Positions 1 to 6,108 of a stretch of 7,838 nt of DNA are shown here, one piece after another. A program made the position numbers and the translations under genes. Position 1 is the first letter of the stretch. Each line of letters starts with the position of its first letter. The DNA comes from an uncultured Oscillospiraceae bacterium (GTDB lineage: Bacteria > Bacillota_A > Clostridia > Oscillospirales > Oscillospiraceae): NCBI GenBank assembly GCA_947631675.1, contig CANRMG010000085.1, positions 1 through 7,838 of the forward strand, read 5' to 3'. Below the pieces are notes generated by a model, which was given only the letters and a program-made list of their open reading frames with translations, ran no database searches and was not told the origin of the DNA.

Positions 1-156
1 TATACCGGGGTGGGGCTGTGGGGCCTGCGGCTGCTGTTCACGGCGGAGAGCCCCCGGGAGTGCGTACTGGTGACGGAGCGGTACAAGGCGCTGAACGACT
101 ATGTGCCCATCAACGCCAGCCGGGGCGCCTATCAGAAAGGAGCGCTATGGAGCTGA
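1..156 (+). CDS. 3' end of an unrecognised protein (partial)
   Basis: Reading from base 1 in frame 1 gives 51 codons and a TGA at 154-156, with no stop before it, so this is the tail of a gene that starts upstream of the window. The visible tail includes a short apolar stretch (GVGLWGLRLLF), then a charged segment (ECVLVTERYKALNDYV) and ends in GAYQKGALWS. I recognise no family motif; it does not look like the end of RadC or MreB, the usual upstream neighbours in Firmicutes. Its last codons overlap the maf start by 10 bases and carry the maf ribosome-binding site, which supports it as a real upstream member of the same operon. The frame is real by this coupling and by the open reading; the function is unknown. 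Confidence 0.6.
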   Translation, partial: YTGVGLWGLRLLFTAESPRECVLVTERYKALNDYVPINASRGAYQKGALWS

Positions 157-719
157 TACTGGCCTCCGCCTCTCCCCGGCGGCGGGAGCTTTTGGGCTAT
201 TTTGGCCTGCCCTTTCAGGTCATACCGGCCGCGGGGCCGGAGGTGCCGCCCGCCCAGGCGGACGCGGATAAAACGGTTTTTTCCCTGTCCCTGCAAAAGG
301 CGGTCCAGGTGGCGGAGAGCTACCCGGACGCGCTGGTCATCGGCGCGGACACGGTTGTGGAAATAGACGGCGTCATATTGGGCAAGCCCCATGATGAGGC
401 GGACGCGAAGCGGATGCTCCGGCTGCTGTCCGGCCGGGAGCACCGGGTGTATACCGGCGTGAGCCTGGTCCGGCGCAGCGCGTCCTATTCCAGCACCCGC
501 ACGGCCATGACCCGGGTGTTCTTCCGGGAGATGACCGATGCCGAGATCGGCGCCTACGTGGCCACCGGCGAGCCCATGGACAAGGCCGGCGCCTACGGCT
601 ATCAGGGCCGGGCGGGGATGTATGTGGAGCGGATCGAGGGGGACTTTTTCAACGTGGTAGGTCTGCCCCTGTGCCTTTTGGGCGAGATGCTTTCGGAAGC
701 GGGAGTCAAGCTGCATTGA
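147..719 (+). CDS. maf: Maf family nucleoside triphosphate pyrophosphatase
   Basis: This 190-residue cytoplasmic enzyme should hydrolyse non-canonical or excess nucleoside triphosphates to the monophosphate and pyrophosphate. All family hallmarks are present: the N-terminal loop SASPRR (residues 7-12), GADTVV (66-71) with the catalytic Asp68, ILGKP (77-81), HRVYTGV (99-105), and the C-terminal GEPMDKAGAYGYQG (141-154) followed by GDFFNVVGLPL. Length is normal for the family. Gln153 and the Arg pair of the first loop fit the dTTP/UTP-acting YhdE branch better than the YceF branch, but that is from memory and tentative. The frame stays open upstream to base 18, but the ATG at 147 is the right start: it begins the family N-terminus (MELILASASPRR) and has AAAGGAG at 136-142. 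In Firmicutes maf commonly precedes radC-mreBCD; here it abuts mreC directly. Confidence 0.95.
   Translation: MELILASASPRRRELLGYFGLPFQVIPAAGPEVPPAQADADKTVFSLSLQKAVQVAESYPDALVIGADTVVEIDGVILGKPHDEADAKRMLRLLSGREHRVYTGVSLVRRSASYSSTRTAMTRVFFREMTDAEIGAYVATGEPMDKAGAYGYQGRAGMYVERIEGDFFNVVGLPLCLLGEMLSEAGVKLH
701..705 (+). promoter_or_regulatory. Ribosome-binding site supporting a TTG start for mreC
   Basis: GGGAG lies inside the last codons of maf, 10 bases before the TTG at 716-718. The TTG shares four bases (TTGA) with the maf stop, a typical stop-start coupling. No in-frame ATG exists until well after the mreC membrane segment, so the start must be TTG 716 or the GTG at 671. The GTG would add 15 residues (PFGRDAFGSG and on) that are just the maf C-terminus read in another frame and unlike MreC. 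Confidence 0.55.
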
Positions 720-1564
720 AGGAATACGTCAAAAAATATGGCCTGCGGGTCGGGCTGGCGGTGCTGGCCGTGGTGCTGGTGGTGGTATTGGCCACCACGC
801 TCCTGCATGGCCGGGCGGGCATCATGTCCGACCTGACCGGCGCCATCGCAAGCCCCATCGGTCAGGCGGCCTCCTCCGCCGTGGAGTGGATCGAGGGCAT
901 ATACGGCTACATCTACGAATACGACCAGCTGGTGGCGGAGAACAACTCCCTCCGGGCCCAGCTGGCCCAGGCCCAGCAGGCGGCCATCGACGCCTCTCAG
1001 TTCGAGGAGGAGAACAAGCAGCTCCGGGACCTGCTGGGGTTCCGTGAGCACCACACCGACTACGTCCTTGAGCCGGCCAAGATCACCGAGTGGTCCAGCT
1101 CCAACTGGGAGAGCACCTTCCGCATCTCCAAGGGCTCGGCCAACGCCGCCAACTCCATCGACGTGGGCGACTGCGTCATCACCGAGTACGGCGCCCTGGT
1201 GGGCCAGGTCATCGAGGTGGGGGACAGCTGGTGCACGGTCCGCACCCTGATCGACTCGGGCATCGACGTGGGCGCCCTGGTAGGCGAGGCCGGCGCCGTG
1301 GGCATGTGCGTGGGCGACTTCGCCCTGATGCAGGAGGGCCTGCTGCGGCTGACATATCTTTCCGAGAACGCCCAGCTGGTGGAGGACGAGGCGGTGCTCA
1401 CCTCCGGCCGCGGCTCCATCCCCCAGGGCCTCATCATCGGCTACATCTCCAAGGTCCTCTCCGAGGGCAACGGCCAGTCCCTCTACGGCGTGGTGGAACC
1501 GGCCTGCGACCTGGGGAGCCTGACCCAGGTGTTCATCATCACGGACTTCACCATCCAGGAGTAA
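716..1564 (+). CDS. mreC: Rod shape-determining protein MreC
   Basis: MreC is the bitopic scaffold of the rod elongation complex; its outer domain contacts PBP2 and promotes wall synthesis. From the TTG start the protein is 282 residues, usual for the family. It has a short basic N-terminus (KEYVKKYGLR), one membrane helix at about 10-30 (a run of Leu/Val/Ala), a heptad-rich coiled coil at about 66-108 (with AENNSLRAQLAQAQ and FEEENKQLRDLLGF), and then the double beta-barrel domain. Barrel signatures include ISKGSANAANSIDVGDCVI, GALVGQVIEVG and the late TSGRGSIPQGLIIGYI motif. It starts within the maf stop (4-base overlap) and is followed 3 bases later by mreD, so translation is probably coupled across all three. 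No mreB lies between maf and mreC, unlike the usual radC-mreB-mreC order. Confidence 0.93.
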   Translation: MKEYVKKYGLRVGLAVLAVVLVVVLATTLLHGRAGIMSDLTGAIASPIGQAASSAVEWIEGIYGYIYEYDQLVAENNSLRAQLAQAQQAAIDASQFEEENKQLRDLLGFREHHTDYVLEPAKITEWSSSNWESTFRISKGSANAANSIDVGDCVITEYGALVGQVIEVGDSWCTVRTLIDSGIDVGALVGEAGAVGMCVGDFALMQEGLLRLTYLSENAQLVEDEAVLTSGRGSIPQGLIIGYISKVLSEGNGQSLYGVVEPACDLGSLTQVFIITDFTIQE

Positions 1565-1567
1565 GAC

Positions 1568-2122
1568 ATGCTGCTCGACCTTATCGACCTCAGCAAGCTG
1601 CGCAGGGCCATCGTCTACGGCCTGCTGCTGGCGGTGCTGTTCATCCTGCAGAACCTCATCGTGGCCCGGATCACCGTTTTCGGCGTGCACGCGCTGATCG
1701 TGCCGGCGGCGGTGGTGGCCGTGGGCCTGTTCGAGGACGGCCTGTGGGGCGGCCTGGTGGGTCTGGCGGCGGGATATTTCACCGACATGGCCTACACGGA
1801 CAACATCGTGCTGTTCACGGTGCTGCTGCCCACGGCGGGCTTTATGGCGGGGGCCCTGGGCAAGTACATGCTCCACCGGGGCTTCATGTCCTATATGACC
1901 ATGGCGCTGCTGGTGCTGGCCTTGGCGGCCTTCTGCCAGATGTTCCGGTTCCTGTTCCTGGCCGACGCCGACACCAAGGCCTTCCACGCTCTGTACCTGG
2001 GCGGGAGCGCCGCCTGGCGGGTGCTGCGCACGGGACTCATCCAGACCCTATGGAGCCTGGTATGGGCCGTGCCTATCTATTTCCCCTGTAAATTCATCGC
2101 CTCCAAGCCTCTCGGCAGATGA
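1568..2122 (+). CDS. mreD: Rod shape-determining protein MreD
   Basis: MreD is the small polytopic membrane partner of MreC and PBP2 in the elongasome. The 184-residue product is almost entirely hydrophobic with about six predicted helices (roughly 14-34, 38-54, 60-75, 80-97, 107-131, 155-173). It carries the MreD-type stretch from GLWGGLVGLAAGYFTDM (58-74) through to LLPTAGFMAGALG, including the conserved Asp73 between helices. A basic patch (KLRR) precedes the first helix. The ATG at 1568 is well supported: AGGAG at 1557-1561, inside the last codons of mreC, is six bases upstream, and only three bases separate the genes. The identification rests on hydrophobic pattern, motif and position after mreC; MreD sequences are poorly conserved in general. 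Confidence 0.9.
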   Translation: MLLDLIDLSKLRRAIVYGLLLAVLFILQNLIVARITVFGVHALIVPAAVVAVGLFEDGLWGGLVGLAAGYFTDMAYTDNIVLFTVLLPTAGFMAGALGKYMLHRGFMSYMTMALLVLALAAFCQMFRFLFLADADTKAFHALYLGGSAAWRVLRTGLIQTLWSLVWAVPIYFPCKFIASKPLGR

Positions 2123-2155
2123 CGGGAGGGCGCGTTTCCACAAAAGAGGTATCCC

Positions 2156-4255
2156 ATGAGAAAGCTGATAAGCCCCGGACGGCTGGTGTTTCTGGCCATA
2201 CTGGTCGCGGCGGTCCTGGGCATATTCTTCACAAGGCTCTATAAGCTGCAGATCGTGGAGGGCAACCTGAACTACGAACTGAGTACCCACTCCATCATGT
2301 CCACCGAGCCGGTCATCGCCGCTCGGGGCAACATCATGGATAGGTACGGCCGGCTTCTGGTGTCCAACCGCAACTGCAACAACCTGCTCATCGACGAGGA
2401 CGAGCTTTTCTATTCCGGCCTGGACAGCAGCGAGATCAACGCGGCCATCCTGCAGATGTGCCAGATCATCCGGGCCAACGGGGACGAGTATAACGACGAG
2501 CTGCCCATCACTGCCAACACCCCCTGGGAGTTCACCAGCATGTCCGACACCCAGCTGCAGCTGCTGAATGCCTGGCTGGACGCCAACGGCCTTTCCCGGG
2601 ACGCCGGCGCGGTGGCGGTCATGGCCATGATGCGCACCCGCTACAATATCGACGGCAACTACTCCGCCGAGGAGATGCGTATCATCGCCAGCGTGCGCTA
2701 TTCCGTCAACGTCCGCTACGACATCAACACGTCGGATTACATCTTCGCCCAGGACGTGAACATCAACACCATCACCGCCCTCATGGAGGCGGACCTGCCC
2801 GGCTTCGACGTGCAGGTCAGCTACATCCGCGAGTACAACACCTCCTACGCCCCCCATCTGCTGGGCTACACGGGCCTGATGGACGCGGAGGATTACAAGA
2901 AATACAAAGACCTGGGCTATCCCATGAACGCCACCATCGGCAAGTCCGGCATCGAGGCGGCCTTTGAGGAATACCTGCACGGCGTGGACGGGGAGGCCCG
3001 GATCACCCGCACCAACGAGGGCGTCATCACCAACACGGAGTATACGAAGGTGCCCCAGCCGGGCAACAATATATACATCACCATCGACAGCGAGCTGCAG
3101 GGCGCGGCGGAGACGGCTCTGGCCACCTACATCGAGAACGCCAACGCCGAGACCGAGAGCAGCAACCTCAGGGCCCAGGCCGAGGGCAAGCTCTCGGAGG
3201 TCCGGGAGCTGATCACCGGCGGGGCCCTGGTGGCCATCGACGTGAACACCGGCGAGCCCATGTGCATCGCCAGCTACCCCACCTACAGCCTGGAGACCTT
3301 CTGGGACGACGTGGAGGAGCTGATGCACGACAAGACCACGCCCCTGGTGAACCGGGCGCTGTCGGGCCTTTACTCCCCCGGCTCCACCTGGAAGCCATGC
3401 ATGGCGGCGGCGGCCCTGACAGAGGGCTACATCGACGGCGAGACCACCATCAACTGCACCCGCATATTCGATAAATACATCGACGCGGGCTACGCCCCCG
3501 GCTGTACCGGCGGGCCCCACGGGGAGCTGACCGTGGGCCAGGCGCTGACCTACAGCTGCAACTTCTTCTTCTTCACGGTGGGCGACACCATCACCATCAA
3601 GAACATCGACAAGTACGCCGCCCTGTTCGGCCTGGGCGAGCCCACGGGCATAGAGCTTGCCGAGGCGAAGGGGCGGGTGTCCTCCCCGGAGTACAAGGCC
3701 CAGCTCTATGCCGGCCGGCGGGACGCGGCCTGGTATGCCGCGGACACCCTTCTGGCCTCCATCGGCCAGGGCCTCACCGGCGTCACGCCCCTGCAGCTGG
3801 CCCGGTACGCCGCGGCGGTGGCCAACGGCGGCAAGGCCTACAGCTGCTCGCTTCTGAAATCCGCCTCCAGCTATGACTACTCCGAGAGCGTCTACGAGCG
3901 GGAGCCGGAGGTCATGAGCGAGGTTAAATCCGGCCAGTACGTGTGGGACCTGATACATCAGGGCATGCGCGGGGCCGTCACCAACCGCTGGGGCACCGCG
4001 TGGTCGGCGTTTTTGGGCTTCCCCTACGAGGTGGCCGCCAAGACCGGCACCACCGAGACCGGCAACGCCACCAACGACGCGTTCTTTATCTGCTACGCCC
4101 CCTATGAGAACCCGGAGGTGGCCGTGGCCGTGGCCATCGAGAACGGCTCCAGGGGCGCTAACCTGGGCGCCATCGCCCGTGAGATGCTGCAATACTACTT
4201 CGAGTTCAAGCAGAGCACACAACAGACGGAAAACGAGCTGACCATGCTGCACTGA
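2156..4255 (+). CDS. mrdA: Penicillin-binding protein 2, elongation-specific transpeptidase
   Basis: This class B PBP cross-links peptidoglycan during cell elongation and is the target of MreC/MreD activation; the catalytic part lies outside the membrane. The 699 residues show a signal-anchor helix (about 9-27), the start of the PBP dimerisation domain with RGNIMDRYG (57-65), a pedestal with LLGYTG and IGKSGIE, and a transpeptidase domain with all three active-site motifs: STWK (nucleophile Ser410, Lys413), SCN (467-469) and KTGT (629-632). No PASTA repeats follow. Cys434, Cys450, His455 and Cys468 lie between the first two motifs and look like a metal site (see findings). The ATG at 2156 has AGAGG at 2145-2149 and gives a normal anchor. 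A 33-base gap separates it from mreD; rodA, the usual glycosyltransferase partner, is not in the window. Confidence 0.94.
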   Translation: MRKLISPGRLVFLAILVAAVLGIFFTRLYKLQIVEGNLNYELSTHSIMSTEPVIAARGNIMDRYGRLLVSNRNCNNLLIDEDELFYSGLDSSEINAAILQMCQIIRANGDEYNDELPITANTPWEFTSMSDTQLQLLNAWLDANGLSRDAGAVAVMAMMRTRYNIDGNYSAEEMRIIASVRYSVNVRYDINTSDYIFAQDVNINTITALMEADLPGFDVQVSYIREYNTSYAPHLLGYTGLMDAEDYKKYKDLGYPMNATIGKSGIEAAFEEYLHGVDGEARITRTNEGVITNTEYTKVPQPGNNIYITIDSELQGAAETALATYIENANAETESSNLRAQAEGKLSEVRELITGGALVAIDVNTGEPMCIASYPTYSLETFWDDVEELMHDKTTPLVNRALSGLYSPGSTWKPCMAAAALTEGYIDGETTINCTRIFDKYIDAGYAPGCTGGPHGELTVGQALTYSCNFFFFTVGDTITIKNIDKYAALFGLGEPTGIELAEAKGRVSSPEYKAQLYAGRRDAAWYAADTLLASIGQGLTGVTPLQLARYAAAVANGGKAYSCSLLKSASSYDYSESVYEREPEVMSEVKSGQYVWDLIHQGMRGAVTNRWGTAWSAFLGFPYEVAAKTGTTETGNATNDAFFICYAPYENPEVAVAVAIENGSRGANLGAIAREMLQYYFEFKQSTQQTENELTMLH

Positions 4256-4269
4256 GGCGTGGGAAGCGT

Positions 4270-4279
4270 ACATATATGT
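4270..4279 (+). repeat. AT-rich 10-base palindrome before mgsA
   Basis: ACATATATGT is a perfect palindrome in the 37-base gap between the PBP2 and mgsA genes, one base before the AGGAGG ribosome-binding site. It stands out by base composition in otherwise GC-rich DNA. It might act as part of a -10 element or as a small operator, but I find no convincing -35 box at the proper distance, so the role is open. Confidence 0.35.
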
Positions 4280-4280
4280 T

Positions 4281-4286
4281 AGGAGG
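4281..4286 (+). promoter_or_regulatory. Strong ribosome-binding site of mgsA
   Basis: A consensus AGGAGG six bases before the ATG at 4293 fixes the start of the methylglyoxal-synthase homologue. It is the strongest site in the window, and it belongs to a gene that is not overlapped by its upstream neighbour. Confidence 0.85.
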
Positions 4287-4292
4287 AACGGC

Positions 4293-4703
4293 ATGAATAT
4301 CGCATTGATGGCCCATGACGGGAAGAAGGAATTGATGGTCCAGTTCTGCATCGCCTACTGCGGCATCCTGGCGGAACACAATATCATCGCCACCAATACC
4401 ACCGGCAAGCTGGTCAGCGAGGCCACGGGCCTGCCCATCGAGCTGTATATGAACTCCTCTCAGGGGGGCATCCAGCAGATCGGCGCCCGCATCGCCTACA
4501 ACGAGATCGACCTGGTCCTGTTCTTTGCGGACCCCTACCACCCGGAGCTGTTCGGCCCGGTGAACGAGCTGGCGCTGCTGTGCGCCAACCACAACATCCC
4601 CTTCGCCTCCAATATGGCCACGGCGGAGGTGCTCATCCAGGGCCTGCGCCGGGGCGACTTTGCCTGGCGTGACATCGTGAACCCCAAGAACAAGAAGAAA
4701 TAA
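4293..4703 (+). CDS. mgsA: Methylglyoxal synthase-like protein, catalytic residues replaced
   Basis: The family converts dihydroxyacetone phosphate to methylglyoxal and phosphate. The 136 residues match its full length and fold, with IALMAHDGKK (3-12), ATNTTGKL (33-40), QQIGARIAYNEIDLVLFF (61-78), ADP (79-81) and IPFASNMATAEVLI (102-115). Phosphate-binding equivalents His8, Lys12, Thr36 and Thr37 remain, and Asp80 matches E. coli Asp91. But the SGPxGGDQQ loop reads NSSQGGIQQ, so the catalytic Asp71 equivalent is Ile60, and the PHxPD segment (E. coli His98, Asp101) reads LFGPV with a one-residue deletion. The expected GTTG is NTTG. I therefore expect no or altered synthase activity; a ligand-binding or regulatory role is an inference, since MGS-like domains serve as allosteric modules in carbamoyl-phosphate synthetase. 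The frame is intact with a strong ribosome-binding site, so it is not an obvious pseudogene. mgsA near the mre/mrd genes is a known clostridial arrangement. Confidence 0.85.
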   Translation: MNIALMAHDGKKELMVQFCIAYCGILAEHNIIATNTTGKLVSEATGLPIELYMNSSQGGIQQIGARIAYNEIDLVLFFADPYHPELFGPVNELALLCANHNIPFASNMATAEVLIQGLRRGDFAWRDIVNPKNKKK

Positions 4704-4719
4704 GAAGGGAAGAGAAGGA

Positions 4720-4750
4720 GGCGGCGGCAGCCTGTTTGGCTGCCGCTGTC
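4720..4750 (+). promoter_or_regulatory. Strong RNA hairpin ahead of hisS
   Basis: GCGGCAGCC (4724-4732) and GGCTGCCGC (4738-4746) form a perfect 9-bp stem with the loop TGTTT. Pairing continues outward to 4720/4750 with two C-G pairs and two G-U wobbles, for 13 pairs. There is no T run after it, so it is not a canonical intrinsic terminator. It begins inside a consensus AAGGAGG (4715-4721) that has no ATG behind it, and ends 3 bases before the hisS ribosome-binding site (GAGGA, 4754-4758). It could protect or separate the downstream mRNA, act as a weak attenuator, or tune hisS translation. Confidence 0.6.
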
Positions 4751-4764
4751 CATGAGGAACGAGT

Positions 4765-6105
4765 ATGGAACGTATCAAGCCCCGGACTCTGTCCGGGTTC
4801 ATGGAGCTGCTGCCCGGGCCCCAGGCCCAGATGGACGCCGTCATGCAGGTGCTGCGGGACACCTACGCCCTGTACGGCTTTTCCACCATCGACACCCCCG
4901 CCATCGAGGCGGCGGAGGTGCTGCTGGCCAAGGGCGGCGGCGAGACGGAAAAGCAGATATACCGCTTTATGAAGGGAGACCACGACCTGGCCCTGCGGTT
5001 CGACCTGACGGTGCCCTTGGCCAAGTATGTGGCCATGCACTACGGGGACCTGGCCTTCCCCTTCCGCCGCTGCCAGATCGGCAAAGTCTATCGCGGCGAG
5101 CGGAGCCAGCGGGGCCGGTTTAGGGAGTTCTACCAGGCGGACATCGACGTCATCGGCGACGGCTCGCTGGACATCGCCAACGACGCGGAGATGCCCGCGG
5201 TCATATGCGAGGTGTTCCGCCGGCTGGGGATAGAGCGGTTCTGCATCCGCATCAACAACCGGAAGATCCTGAACGGCCTTTTCTCCTACCTCGGCGTGGG
5301 GGACCGGGCCGGGGCGGTGATGACCGCGGTGGACAAGCTGGAGAAGATCGGCCGGGAGAAGGTGGCGGAGCTGCTGACAGAGCTGGGCATGACCGCCCCG
5401 GCGGCCGATGAGCTTTTGGATATTCTGGCCTCGGCGGACCCCATGGGCACCCTGGAGGCCCTGGCGGGGAAGAACGAGACCCTGGACCAGGGCGTGGCGG
5501 AGCTGAAGGCCGTCACCGGCCTGCTGCCGGGCCTGGGCGTGTCCGACGACAAATGGCGGGTGGACCTGACCATCGCCCGAGGCCTGGACTACTACACCGG
5601 CACGGTGTACGAGACCCAGCTTCTGGACCACCCGGAGGTGGGCTCTGTCTGCTCCGGCGGGCGGTATGACGACCTGGCGGGGTACTATACGGACAAAAAG
5701 CTGCCCGGCGTGGGCCTCTCCATCGGCGTGACGCGGCTTTTCTACATCCTCCAGGAGCAGAAGCTCCTCAACGAGGACCTGCCTACCGCCCCCTGCGATG
5801 CGCTGGTCATTCCCCTGGGGGAGGACATGGCCTACGCCATGGCCTGCGCCACCGAGCTGCGCCAGGCGGGCGTGCGGACCCAGGTGTACACCGAGCGGAA
5901 AAAGACGAAGGCGAAGTTCGCCTACGCAGACAAGCTGGCCGTGCCCTACGCCGTGGTGGTGGGCGCGGACGAGGAGGCTTCCGGGACCGTGGGGCTGAAG
6001 GACCTGCGAGCCGGGGACCAGGTGACCGTGACGCCTGCGGAGGCCGCCGAGATCATAAAGAAGAGCATAGCCAGGCAAGTAAAGCCTGTGAAGGGAGAGA
6101 AATAA
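4765..6105 (+). CDS. hisS: Histidine--tRNA ligase (atypical subtype)
   Basis: This cytoplasmic class II synthetase charges tRNA-His. The 446 residues show the catalytic core (motif 2 region FPFRRCQIGKVYRGERSQRG, 98-117, then FREFYQ), the HisRS-specific signature ARGLDYYTG (271-279) with its catalytic Arg272, SGGRYDDL (297-304), motif 3 at GVGLSIGVTRL (315-325), and a C-terminal anticodon-binding domain from about 344 (DALVIPLGED and on). Two places differ from the Bacillus/E. coli type: the N-terminal GxxDxLP is SGFMELLP (10-17), and the LRPEGTA loop is LRFDLTVPLA (77-86), as in archaeal/eukaryotic HisRS. The ATG at 4765 has GAGGA six bases upstream. The 61-base gap before it has no room for a T-box. 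aspS follows after 3 bases. HisZ, the paralogue lacking synthetase activity, is unlikely because the catalytic signatures are complete. Confidence 0.93.
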   Translation: MERIKPRTLSGFMELLPGPQAQMDAVMQVLRDTYALYGFSTIDTPAIEAAEVLLAKGGGETEKQIYRFMKGDHDLALRFDLTVPLAKYVAMHYGDLAFPFRRCQIGKVYRGERSQRGRFREFYQADIDVIGDGSLDIANDAEMPAVICEVFRRLGIERFCIRINNRKILNGLFSYLGVGDRAGAVMTAVDKLEKIGREKVAELLTELGMTAPAADELLDILASADPMGTLEALAGKNETLDQGVAELKAVTGLLPGLGVSDDKWRVDLTIARGLDYYTGTVYETQLLDHPEVGSVCSGGRYDDLAGYYTDKKLPGVGLSIGVTRLFYILQEQKLLNEDLPTAPCDALVIPLGEDMAYAMACATELRQAGVRTQVYTERKKTKAKFAYADKLAVPYAVVVGADEEASGTVGLKDLRAGDQVTVTPAEAAEIIKKSIARQVKPVKGEK

Positions 6106-6108
6106 ACC

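Noticed and set aside
85..125. Protein-tyrosine-phosphatase-like wording (NDYVPINAS) in the partial upstream gene
   Set aside because: It is near the very end of the protein with no catalytic Cys motif after it, so the resemblance is by chance.
602..1987. A 461-codon open frame on the - strand across mreC/mreD
   Set aside because: Gln/His/Gly-rich shadow without motifs, opposite clear MreC and MreD.
1090..2091. A 333-codon + strand open frame in another phase over mreC/mreD
   Set aside because: Arg/Gly/His-rich shadow product; crosses the mreC-mreD junction without regard to either gene.
2048..4351. A 767-codon open frame on the - strand across the PBP2 gene
   Set aside because: Same compositional artefact; it lies fully over a well-identified gene and has no recognisable domain.
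4461..4469. Frameshift in mgsA at the run of six G
   Set aside because: The frame continues into correct family motifs on both sides, so no bases are lost or gained there.
4720..4764. T-box or intrinsic terminator upstream of hisS
   Set aside because: The gap is only 61 bases, too short for a T-box leader, and the hairpin has no following T run.
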